Below, piece after piece: positions 1 through 4,898 of a stretch of DNA of 6,948 nt. Under the pieces are notes generated by a model. That model worked only from the letters and a program-made list of their open reading frames with translations, did not search any database and had not been told where the DNA came from. A program made the position numbers and the translations under genes. This DNA comes from Planctomycetota bacterium. GTDB taxonomy: Bacteria; Planctomycetota; Planctomycetia; Pirellulales; Pirellulaceae. The stretch lies in contig JAPLNJ010001095.1 in assembly GCA_026692885.1 (NCBI GenBank), forward strand, positions 1-6,948, read 5' to 3'. The first letter of the stretch is position 1; each line of letters begins with the position of its first letter.

Positions 1-77
1 GGTGCGACGGCTACGATCAGCTTCGCCAAGGCGATGGCGCAGCCGTGAATGTCACCGATGGCGATCGTGCGGGGCAT
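1..77 (-). CDS. Metallophosphatase (PPP/calcineurin-like), N-terminal fragment running off the left edge
   Basis: The complement of 77-1 reads from an ATG for 25 codons without a stop and begins MPRTIAIGDIHGC. The GDIHG motif close to the N-terminus is the first metal-binding motif (Asp and His ligands) of the PPP/calcineurin-like phosphoesterases, the group holding bacterial Ser/Thr protein phosphatases and ApaH-like diadenosine tetraphosphatases. The following helix-like stretch (IALAKLI) is also typical. The remaining motifs (GDxxDRG, GNHE) would lie outside the window, so the substrate cannot be told. A GGAG ribosome binding site lies about 6 bases upstream of the ATG, and an extended -10 element lies about 45 bases upstream. 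It is transcribed divergently from the small protein at 246-527. Confidence 0.85.
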   Translation of the reverse strand, partial: MPRTIAIGDIHGCAIALAKLIVAVA

Positions 78-120
78 GGCGGCTCCAGGGTTTTCGGCGG
101 ATTCCACAGCGTTTTGGCAA

Positions 121-129
121 ATTGTACCA
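121..129 (-). promoter_or_regulatory. Candidate extended -10 promoter for the metallophosphatase
   Basis: On the minus strand these bases read TGGTACAAT, an extended -10 (TGn) joined to TACAAT, which matches five of six consensus positions. No good -35 hexamer is seen, as expected for an extended -10 promoter. Transcription would start near 114, giving a leader of about 37 bases before the ATG at 77. This is inference from motif and position only. Confidence 0.4.
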
Positions 130-245
130 CCCGTGGCCAGCCCAGAATTATTTCCGCCGCGGACCGCACGTGTCACGGGGCCGACGATCTAATCAATATC
201 GAGGACAGCACAAGGGAATACACGAGTCATCGAAAGGAATCACCG

Positions 246-527
246 ATGCCTAAGTTCTACGTCGAATCCGGCCCCGTCCGATTGATTCTTGACGCCACCA
301 CCGCCGAGCAGGCCGCGGTGATGGCCTTCCAGTGGACCTGCGAGAAGCAGGCGGAGATCGAGGCGGCGTCGCCGCTGGACCACGTGTTGGAAGCCGAGGA
401 ACGTGGTTGGCAGTTGGGGGATGAAGTCTGGGTGAGCGAACAGGGGTTCGGCCGGTGGGACGGCGAGGTGTTCGAGACGCTGGGCATTTTCGAGGCTTGG
501 CTCCGAGCACCGTTGCCACTGGTCTGA
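246..527 (+). CDS. Small conserved hypothetical protein (93 aa)
   Basis: This is a 93-residue protein starting MPKFYVESG. The frame is open back to position 45, but the ATG at 246 is chosen because AAAGGA at 233-238 sits 7 bases before it and because the protein reads as a compact globular domain from there. It is acidic, with predicted beta-strands at the start (KFYVESGPVRLIL), a central helix (AEQAAVMAFQWTCEKQAEIE) and a C-terminal stretch containing GDEVWVSEQGFG. There is no signal peptide or membrane segment. The opening recalls small planctomycete proteins that start with a YVxSGxxR motif; I recall these as a lineage-specific family with no known function. I assign no function. The next gene begins 103 bases downstream, behind its own -10 element, so this is probably a single transcription unit. 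Confidence 0.85.
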   Translation: MPKFYVESGPVRLILDATTAEQAAVMAFQWTCEKQAEIEAASPLDHVLEAEERGWQLGDEVWVSEQGFGRWDGEVFETLGIFEAWLRAPLPLV

Positions 528-530
528 CCT

Positions 531-545
531 GCCTGGCCCTCAGGC
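531..545 (+). other. Weak stem-loop after the 93-aa gene
   Basis: GCCTG at 531-535 pairs with CAGGC at 541-545 across a 5-base loop, 3 bases after the stop. No run of T follows, so it does not look like an intrinsic terminator. It could slightly stabilise the transcript 3' end or have no role. Confidence 0.2.
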
Positions 546-585
546 GACTGCTCCGACGCTCCTACTGGACGACGGTCGATCGCAA

Positions 586-591
586 TACAAT
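586..591 (+). promoter_or_regulatory. Candidate -10 box for the flavin reductase-exonuclease operon
   Basis: TACAAT lies 39 bases before the flavin reductase ATG and is the same hexamer as the putative phosphatase promoter on the other strand. The best upstream partner, CTGGAC at 565-570, is a poor -35 with a short 15-base spacer. The predicted transcription start is near 598, leaving a leader of about 33 bases that contains the AGGAG site. Confidence 0.35.
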
Positions 592-630
592 GGAACGCAG
601 CCTCAAATTCATGCACGACAGGAGCTGCCC

Positions 631-1197
631 ATGAAACGCTCGCTTGGCGCCAAGACGCTGATTGTCCCCACGCCGACCTGGATTGTGGGCTCGTACGACA
701 AGCACGGCAAACCCAACGGGATGACGGCTGCCTGGGGCGGGATTTGCTGCTCCGACCCGCCCTGCGTGGCGGTCTCGCTGCGCAAGGCGACCTACAGCTA
801 CGGCAGCATGATCAACCGCCAGGCATTTACGATCAGCGTCCCGTCGCAAAGCCAAGTCAAGCTGGCCGACTACTTTGGGCTGGTCAGTGGTCGGGACACG
901 GACAAGTTTGCTGCCGCAGGACTGACTCCGACCCGCAGCGACTTGGTCGACGCGCCCTACGTCGCGGAGTTCCCGCTGGTGTTGGAGTGTAAAGTGCTGC
1001 ACATCTTTGACCTGGGCCTGCACACGCAGTTCGTGGGCGAGATCGTCGACGTGAAGGCGGACGAAGAAGTGCTGGACGGGGCGGGGATGCCTGACATCCT
1101 GAAGCTCCTGCCGATCATCTTCTCGCCTGGCAACCGGGAGTATTACGGTGTTGGGGCGCCCTTGGGGCACGCCTTCGCCGTGGGAAAGGAAATCTGA
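631..1197 (+). CDS. Flavin reductase-like, FMN-binding split-barrel protein (flavoredoxin type)
   Basis: This 188-residue protein belongs to the flavin reductase-like domain family (FMN-binding split barrel). Members bind FMN non-covalently and act as NAD(P)H:flavin oxidoreductases, flavoredoxins or related cytoplasmic redox proteins. Visible hallmarks are the N-terminal strand IVPTPTWIVGSYD (about 11-23), NGMTAAWGG (29-37) where the Asn/Met/Ala/Trp pattern forms part of the FMN phosphate pocket, PPCVAVSLR (43-51), FTISVPS (66-72) and the SGRDTDKFAAAGLTP segment (86-100) typical of the flavoredoxin branch. The length is normal for the family. AGGAG at 620-624 lies 6 bases before the ATG and fixes the start. 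The exonuclease-WYL gene starts 9 bases after the stop, so the two are probably co-transcribed. The electron acceptor cannot be predicted. C39-C40 and C45 are present but form no obvious redox motif. Confidence 0.93.
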   Translation: MKRSLGAKTLIVPTPTWIVGSYDKHGKPNGMTAAWGGICCSDPPCVAVSLRKATYSYGSMINRQAFTISVPSQSQVKLADYFGLVSGRDTDKFAAAGLTPTRSDLVDAPYVAEFPLVLECKVLHIFDLGLHTQFVGEIVDVKADEEVLDGAGMPDILKLLPIIFSPGNREYYGVGAPLGHAFAVGKEI

Positions 1198-1206
1198 AGT
1201 CAGCCT

Positions 1207-2049
1207 ATGCTCCCCCATGACCGGCCACTATCGGAAGTCGAATTCGTCGCCTTCGACCTGGAGACGACTGGGCTGTTCCCTGTCGTCGACCGGATCGTGG
1301 AGTTTGGAGCCGTGCGGTTCCGGCTGGATGGTCGGAAACTGGGCACCTGGGAGCAACTGGTCGATCCGGAGTGCCTGATACCACCGGGTGTTACGGAAAT
1401 CCACGGCATCACGGACGTGATGGTCCGAGGACAGCCGACGTTGGCACAGGCCCTGCCGGGGTTTCTGGATTTTCTCGGCAGTACCGAGGTGATGCTGCTG
1501 GCCCACAACGCTACGTTCGACTTGGGGTTCCTGAACTTTGCGGCAGCCAAGACGGGCTTGACGCTCCCCACGAACCCGGTCATCGACACGCTGGACCTGG
1601 CACGCATCTGCGTTTGCGGTGCCCCCAGTTGCCGGCTGGAGGATCTGGTCGTGCATCTGGGCTTGGCGGAGTCGGAAGACCACCGGGCGTTGTCGGATTC
1701 ACGGTTGGTGTTGGCGCTGTTCACGCACCTGGCGGGTCGCATTGAGTCACTGCGCACGGTCGAGGACCTGTTTCGGCTGTCGCCGCCGGTGACGGCGGAC
1801 GAAGCGCGGACGTTCCTGATCGACCCGCCTGCCGGCTACGAGGATCTGGCTCTCGCGATTGCGGAACAACGCACGGTGGTGATCGCGTACGACGGCGGCA
1901 CGCGGGGCTCGGCCGACCGCAGAGTCACGCCCCGAGCGATGCTGCAATCCAACGGCCGGCAGTACCTGCTGGCCTACTGTCACGCCGCCGAGATCGAAAA
2001 GACCTATCGGCTGGACCGGATTCGCGACGTCCGTGCAGGGAAGACTTGA
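1207..2049 (+). CDS. DEDDh 3'-5' exonuclease (DnaQ-like) fused to a C-terminal WYL domain
   Basis: This 280-residue protein has two domains. Residues about 12-180 are a DnaQ/RNase T-type 3'-5' exonuclease with every catalytic element: Exo I FDLETTG (D17, E19), IHGIT (65-69), Exo II LAHNATFDLGFL (98-109, D105) and Exo III HRALSDSR (H159, D164). This gives the DEDDh arrangement that uses two metal ions to remove nucleotides from 3' ends. Residues about 211-275 look like a WYL domain: a YEDLALAIAEQ helix, strand TVVIAYDGG, RRVTPRAML, a central QYLLAY in place of the WYL triad, and a closing YRLDRIRDVR, where the Arg-Leu-Asp-Arg pattern is the ligand or nucleic-acid-contacting strand of known WYL domains. 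There is no polymerase or helicase domain, so it is a stand-alone enzyme and not polymerase III epsilon. It follows the flavin reductase by 9 bases with only a weak ribosome binding site, which suggests translational coupling. Confidence 0.92.
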   Translation: MLPHDRPLSEVEFVAFDLETTGLFPVVDRIVEFGAVRFRLDGRKLGTWEQLVDPECLIPPGVTEIHGITDVMVRGQPTLAQALPGFLDFLGSTEVMLLAHNATFDLGFLNFAAAKTGLTLPTNPVIDTLDLARICVCGAPSCRLEDLVVHLGLAESEDHRALSDSRLVLALFTHLAGRIESLRTVEDLFRLSPPVTADEARTFLIDPPAGYEDLALAIAEQRTVVIAYDGGTRGSADRRVTPRAMLQSNGRQYLLAYCHAAEIEKTYRLDRIRDVRAGKT

Positions 2050-2118
2050 TGGGCAGAGATGTGCCGGACAACTGTTTTACTGCCGCTTCTCGATGGCTAG
2101 TCTAACTGCTGTCCTAAA

Positions 2119-2128
2119 CCGTTAACGG
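2119..2128. repeat. Perfect 10-bp palindrome CCGTTAACGG
   Basis: CCGTTAACGG equals its own reverse complement. It lies 70 bases after the exonuclease-WYL stop and 95 bases before the next ORF, upstream of its putative promoter. A dimeric transcription factor site is possible, but a 10-bp palindrome can occur by chance. Confidence 0.35.
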
Positions 2129-2161
2129 CGGCCGGCATCGACACGGTGCGAATCCGTTTGC

Positions 2162-2190
2162 TTGCTGCCTGCCGTTCGTGCAGATATAGC
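2162..2190 (+). promoter_or_regulatory. Weak sigma70-like promoter for the 99-aa ORF
   Basis: TTGCTG (2162-2167) and TATAGC (2185-2190) are separated by an ideal 17 bases, but each hexamer has two or three mismatches. Predicted initiation near 2197 would give a short leader containing the strong purine-rich site at 2205-2215. The position supports it more than the sequence does. Confidence 0.25.
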
Positions 2191-2222
2191 TTGGTGGGGC
2201 CGTTGGGAGGGGAGGCGTACAG

Positions 2223-2522
2223 ATGCCAGACAAACGGACGTGGATTGCGGCGATCATGGCTTTGGCCCGTGATGATTCACGAGATCGCTTTGACCTGAAG
2301 TCCCCACAATTCGTTGTCGCTGGTTGGTGTATCTGTGCCGAGCATCAGCGACAGTTTAGGAGTGTCGTAATGCGGCCTGCTGAGCCGCATCGTCCCCCAG
2401 TTCGGTCCGAACGTCCCTTTGGAGCTGACAGGTGCCCTCCGAGTGATCAGAGCAAGGGATGGGTGTTTCGGGCGGAGCTTGAGCCGAGCGAACTGGCCGA
2501 TTTTGTTGATCGCTTGAGCTAG
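2223..2522 (+). CDS. Hypothetical protein, 99 aa, doubtful
   Basis: The ORF starts MPDKRTWIAAIMALARDD and ends with an acidic, helix-like tail (WVFRAELEPSELADFVDRLS). A very strong ribosome binding site, GGGAGGGGAGG at 2205-2215, lies 7 bases before the ATG, which is the best argument that it is real. Against it, third-codon-position GC is lower than in neighbouring genes, the middle (about residues 50-75) is a low-complexity Pro/Arg-rich stretch, and a minus-strand frame of equal length overlaps it (2277-2579). It has no membrane segment, signal peptide or recognisable domain. It may be a true small gene or a decayed remnant joining the start and end of something larger. I do not recognise a family. 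Confidence 0.4.
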   Translation: MPDKRTWIAAIMALARDDSRDRFDLKSPQFVVAGWCICAEHQRQFRSVVMRPAEPHRPPVRSERPFGADRCPPSDQSKGWVFRAELEPSELADFVDRLS

Positions 2523-2653
2523 TGCAATCCATTGCGATTGCAGAATCGCCGGACAGTAAGCCACGCCGGACCAGTCCAAGCGACGAGGCTGGCGGCAATC
2601 CGGACAGCCAGCTCGTCCACCGTCACATGCGGGTCACATTGGCGTCTGGCCAT
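2519..2653 (-). CDS. Possible 44-aa minus-strand ORF, small protein or gene remnant
   Basis: On the minus strand an ATG at 2653 opens a 44-codon frame beginning MARRQCDPHVTVDELAVRI. It is supported by GGAAAGGA (complement of 2661-2668) placed 7 bases before the ATG, and by a reasonably GC-rich third codon position. DPHVTVDELAVRIAASLVAW could form a helix. It overlaps by 20 bases the end of the minus-strand frame at 2634-2855, which would fit translational coupling. The end overlaps the stop of the plus-strand 99-aa ORF by 4 bases. No family is recognised. It may be the start of a gene broken by later mutation, because the neighbouring minus frames stay open further left. Confidence 0.3.
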   Translation of the reverse strand: MARRQCDPHVTVDELAVRIAASLVAWTGPAWLTVRRFCNRNGLH

Positions 2654-2855
2654 GCGTTGTTCCTTTCCGCTTCGTGGCCTGCGGTCCCATCCGAGCAATA
2701 GCCGCAGACTTCTCCAGCAAGTCGTGAAGCAGCGGATCGAGAATACACAGATCGAATTTTTTGGCGTGGAGGCCGCGGTCATCAGCCACCTGCAGACCGT
2801 CCGGACGGATGTGCCGATCACCGGCACCGGGTACGCACGGACCCGGTGCGACCAT
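2634..2855 (-). CDS. Possible 73-aa minus-strand ORF, doubtful
   Basis: The complement of 2855-2634 encodes 73 residues. The second half (AKKFDLCILDPLLHDLLEKS and onward, ending in a Lys/Arg-rich tail) looks like a natural helical protein end with mostly GC-ending codons. The first half is Gly/Pro-rich and spans the 9-bp hairpin at 2824-2849, which is less protein-like. The frame is open upstream to 3014, so the start is uncertain and no good ribosome binding site was found. The plus strand is also open here (2532-2906), so chance openness in GC-rich DNA is a real alternative. No function is proposed. Confidence 0.2.
   Translation of the reverse strand: MVAPGPCVPGAGDRHIRPDGLQVADDRGLHAKKFDLCILDPLLHDLLEKSAAIARMGPQATKRKGTTHGQTPM
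2824..2849. repeat. Perfect 9-bp inverted repeat (stem-loop)
   Basis: GCACCGGGT (2824-2832) and ACCCGGTGC (2841-2849) are exact reverse complements around an 8-base loop, giving a very stable GC-rich hairpin on either strand. No T-run follows on either side, so it is not a standard intrinsic terminator. It could be a REP-like extragenic palindrome, a protein-binding site, or an RNA structure upstream of the hydrolase operon. Confidence 0.6.
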
Positions 2856-3007
2856 CTCGACTTGGGACCCGTTAGAATTGGGGGCTGTTGTGCTATGCGC
2901 CGTTGAATCAGCAGCGTTCCACGCGGCGCCGAGGCAAAGCAGACGGGCCGTAGCTCTACGGCTCATGACCATTCCGACCCTGCGGGAGATGGCAACGGAG
3001 CATCCAC
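2856..3007. other. Upstream region of ADP-ribosylglycohydrolase 1
   Basis: No convincing gene is seen in these 152 bases. The stretch carries the hairpin at 2947-2962 and the GGAG ribosome binding site of the hydrolase. A short plus-strand frame (2966-3018, 17 codons, no ribosome binding site) overlaps the hydrolase start out of frame. I could not pick out a confident promoter. Confidence 0.5.
2947..2962. repeat. Perfect inverted repeat 46 bases before ADP-ribosylglycohydrolase 1
   Basis: GCCGTAG (2947-2953) and CTACGGC (2956-2962) are exact reverse complements separated by CT. As RNA it would fold as a 6-bp stem with the 4-base loop GCTC. As DNA it is a dyad suitable for a dimeric regulator. 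Its place between the poorly coding region and the hydrolase start makes it a candidate operator or 5' leader structure, but there is no direct evidence. Confidence 0.45.
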
Positions 3008-3946
3008 ATGACACTTGATCGACAACGCGGCTGCCTCATTGGCTTGGCCGTGGGCGATGCTCTGGGCGCAGCCATCGAGTTCCGTGCCCCGGGCACGTTT
3101 AAGCCTGTGACCGGTTACCGGAGCGGCGGTCCCCACGGCTTGGCACCGGGCGAATGGACCGACGACACCAGCATGGCGCTGGCCCTGGCGGACAGCATCG
3201 CCTGTGCCGGTTGGGACCTGAACGACCAGGTCAATCGGTACGTCGCTTGGTGGCGCCAGGGAGAATACTCGGTCAACGGAACCTGCTTTGACATTGGCAT
3301 CACGACACGCAGCGCCCTGGTCCACTTCCTGGATTGTGGGGACGCCCGTCGCTCCGGCGATTCATCGGAACGTGCCAGCGGCAACGGGTCCATCATGCGG
3401 TTAGCCCCCGTCCCCATTCGTTACCTGGACTACTTTCCCAGTCGGATCGAGGAACTGGCCGACCTGACTGAGGAGTCCAGCTTGACGACCCATGCCAGTC
3501 CGCAATGCCAGTCCGCGTCCCGCTACATGACCCTGGTGCTGTGCGGACTGATGCACGGCCTGGACCGGGATGAAGTGCTGAGCCAGGACTGGGAATCGTT
3601 GTCCGTGCTGCGGGCAGCCGAGCCGCTGCATCCGGCCATCGACGAAGTGGCGATGGGCAGCTTTCGCCAACGTAAGCCGCCGCAGATCGTGGGGTCGGGC
3701 TATGTGGTTCGGAGCCTGGAGGCGGCCCTCTGGGCATTCCACGACGCTGTGGACTTCCCCGAAGCCGTGCTGCGGGCCGTCAATCTGGGCGACGACGCCG
3801 ACACGACCGGCGCGGTCTGCGGGCAGTTTGCCGGAGCCTACTGGGGCGAATCTGGCATTCCCGATGACTGGCGAAACGAACTGGCCCGCCGCGACATGAT
3901 CGAGAAGGCCCTAGTCGGGCTGCTCGGCACGAAACAGGACGCATAG
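3008..3946 (+). CDS. ADP-ribosylglycohydrolase family protein (DraG/ARH-like) 1
   Basis: This 312-residue protein belongs to the ADP-ribosylglycohydrolase family (DraG, ARH1, ARH3), all-helical cytoplasmic enzymes with a binuclear Mg site that cleave the bond between ADP-ribose and an acceptor such as arginine or serine. The signature motifs are in order: GLAVGDALGAAIEF (12-25), WTDDTSMALAL (50-60) with the Thr-Asp-Asp metal ligands, FDIGITTRSAL (94-104), GNGSIMRLAPV (125-135), SLTTHASP (158-165) and LGDDADTTGAVCGQFAGAYWG (260-280) with the second pair of metal-binding Asp residues. All expected metal ligands seem present, so an active enzyme is likely. GGAG at 2997-3000 lies 7 bases before the ATG. 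The target is unknown. A second, unlike family member follows 126 bases later. No matching ADP-ribosyltransferase is visible in the window. Confidence 0.95.
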   Translation: MTLDRQRGCLIGLAVGDALGAAIEFRAPGTFKPVTGYRSGGPHGLAPGEWTDDTSMALALADSIACAGWDLNDQVNRYVAWWRQGEYSVNGTCFDIGITTRSALVHFLDCGDARRSGDSSERASGNGSIMRLAPVPIRYLDYFPSRIEELADLTEESSLTTHASPQCQSASRYMTLVLCGLMHGLDRDEVLSQDWESLSVLRAAEPLHPAIDEVAMGSFRQRKPPQIVGSGYVVRSLEAALWAFHDAVDFPEAVLRAVNLGDDADTTGAVCGQFAGAYWGESGIPDDWRNELARRDMIEKALVGLLGTKQDA

Positions 3947-4072
3947 TGTCGGAACGACCCATCAAGCCGAATGCAGCGCGTGCGGCAGGCAGGGGTATAC
4001 GCCGTAGGGGAAGAACCCTGCAAGCAATAACGGAACACTAGTTGAAAATGGGACGCTGAAGGACACGTCGAA
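3947..4072 (+). other. Spacer between the two ADP-ribosylglycohydrolase genes
   Basis: These 126 bases hold no ORF of interest. GCAGGG (3989-3994) can pair with CCCTGC (4016-4021) over a 21-base loop, but no T-run follows. The second half is relatively AT-rich and ends in the GAAGGA ribosome binding site (4058-4063). The length allows a separate promoter for the second hydrolase, though none stands out. Confidence 0.4.
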
Positions 4073-4861
4073 ATGATCGGAGCGATCGCCGGAGACATTA
4101 TCGGTTCTGTCTACGAGGGGGCCGGGACGAAAACCAAGCTGTTTCCCCTGTTCGGGCCGTACAACCGGTTCACGGACGACACGGTGTTGACGGTCGCGGT
4201 CGCCGAGTCGATCCTGCGGGAATCGGATCTGGTCGATGTCCTGCACGATTACTTCCATCGCTATCCGCAGGCCGGCTACGGCGGGGCCTTCATCGAATGG
4301 GCAGTCCAGCGCCGCCGCGCACCGTACAACAGTTGGGGCAACGGATCGGCGATGCGCGTCAGTTCGGTCGGATTCGCCTACGACGGATTGGATGATGTCA
4401 TGCAGCACGCCGAGCGAACCGCGGCGGTCACGCACAGCCATCCGGAAGGCATCCGCGGTGCTCAAGCCACGGCGGTGGCGATCTATCTCGCCCGTACGGG
4501 CAGCGACAAGCAGGCGATCAGACGTCATCTGGTTGAGGTCTTCGGTTACGAGCTGTCCACGCCGCTGGACGCGATCCGCGAGACCTACGAGTTCGATATT
4601 TCATGTCAGGGCTCCGTGCCCCAGTCGATCGTGGCGTTCCTGGAAGCCGAAGACTTCGAGGATGCCATCCGGAACGCCATCTCGCTGGGCGGGGACGCGG
4701 ATACGATGGCGTGTATCGCAGGCGGGATTGCCGAGGCGTATTGGGGCGTTCCCCAGGAAATGGAACAGCAGGCGCTCAGCTATTTGGATGGTCACCTCCG
4801 GAGCGTTGTCGACGAATTCCATCGACGGTTCAGAATGCGGGACCACAGGAGCACTGACTGA
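4073..4861 (+). CDS. ADP-ribosylglycohydrolase family protein 2 (short, divergent branch)
   Basis: This 262-residue protein has a complete ADP-ribosylglycohydrolase motif set, but in a form clearly different from the upstream gene: AIAGDIIGSVYE (4-15), RFTDDTVLTVAVAE (32-45) with metal ligands in TDDT, WGNGSAMRVSSVGF (88-101), THSHPEGIRGAQA (120-132), QGSVPQSIVAFLEAE (179-193) and LGGDADTMACIAGGIAEAYWG (205-225) with the second Asp pair. It is about 50 residues shorter than hydrolase 1, mainly in the central region. GAAGGA at 4058-4063 supports the ATG at 4073. The reaction is expected to be removal or processing of ADP-ribose on a protein, nucleic acid or small molecule. Sequence alone does not give the acceptor. 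A cupin gene follows closely and is probably co-transcribed. Confidence 0.95.
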   Translation: MIGAIAGDIIGSVYEGAGTKTKLFPLFGPYNRFTDDTVLTVAVAESILRESDLVDVLHDYFHRYPQAGYGGAFIEWAVQRRRAPYNSWGNGSAMRVSSVGFAYDGLDDVMQHAERTAAVTHSHPEGIRGAQATAVAIYLARTGSDKQAIRRHLVEVFGYELSTPLDAIRETYEFDISCQGSVPQSIVAFLEAEDFEDAIRNAISLGGDADTMACIAGGIAEAYWGVPQEMEQQALSYLDGHLRSVVDEFHRRFRMRDHRSTD

Positions 4862-4884
4862 GATGACACGCGTTACGAGGAAAC

Positions 4885-4889
4885 AGGGG
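4885..4889 (+). promoter_or_regulatory. Ribosome binding site deciding the cupin start
   Basis: AGGGG lies 9 bases before the ATG at 4899 and supports that start over the in-frame ATG at 4863, which follows the hydrolase stop by one base and has no comparable site of its own. Confidence 0.5.
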
Positions 4890-4898
4890 CGATCCGAG

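Larger units (their letters stand above)
2050..2222. other. Intergenic segment with a palindrome and a T-arm-like hairpin
   Basis: No ORF of interest is seen. The segment is less GC-rich than the flanking genes at its start. It holds a perfect 10-bp palindrome (2119-2128), a 4-bp hairpin with loop TGCGAAT (ACGG at 2142-2145, CCGT at 2153-2156), and a possible weak promoter before the ORF at 2223. No intrinsic terminator with a T-run is visible after the exonuclease gene. Confidence 0.5.

Noticed and set aside
45..245. Upstream extension of the 93-aa protein to an ATG at 45
   Set aside because: The extension would overlap the divergent phosphatase start, is not protein-like, and the ATG at 246 has a well-spaced AAAGGA site.
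562..1218. 218-codon minus-strand frame opposite the flavin reductase
   Set aside because: The plus frame has clear family motifs throughout. The antisense frame is a His/Arg/Val-rich shadow with no recognisable domain.
2129..2160. tRNA or cobalamin riboswitch fragment suggested by GGTGCGAATCCG
   Set aside because: The short hairpin looks like a T-arm or a B12-leader piece, but no acceptor stem, anticodon arm or B12-box core can be built around it.
2277..2579. 100-codon minus-strand frame opposite the 99-aa ORF
   Set aside because: It has no good ribosome binding site and no recognisable domain, while the plus-strand ORF has a strong ribosome binding site. It cannot be excluded fully, but support is weaker.
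2966..3018. 17-codon upstream ORF overlapping the start of ADP-ribosylglycohydrolase 1
   Set aside because: It has no ribosome binding site, and its frame is part of a longer arbitrary open stretch. Nothing supports a leader peptide.
3492..3516. Two copies of ATGCCAGTCCGC with a 13-base period inside ADP-ribosylglycohydrolase 1, possibly a frameshifting duplication
   Set aside because: The reading frame on both sides of the repeat keeps the family motifs at normal spacing (THASP followed by an SRYM helix), so no frame change is implied and the repeat is probably coincidental.
3989..4021. Possible terminator hairpin between the two hydrolase genes
   Set aside because: Only 6 bp pair over a 21-base loop and there is no T-run after it.
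4236..4898. Long upstream extension of the cupin frame, open for about 220 codons
   Set aside because: It lies entirely over ADP-ribosylglycohydrolase 2 in another frame, is rich in Arg and Ser as out-of-frame GC-rich DNA usually is, and a ribosome binding site supports the internal start at 4899.
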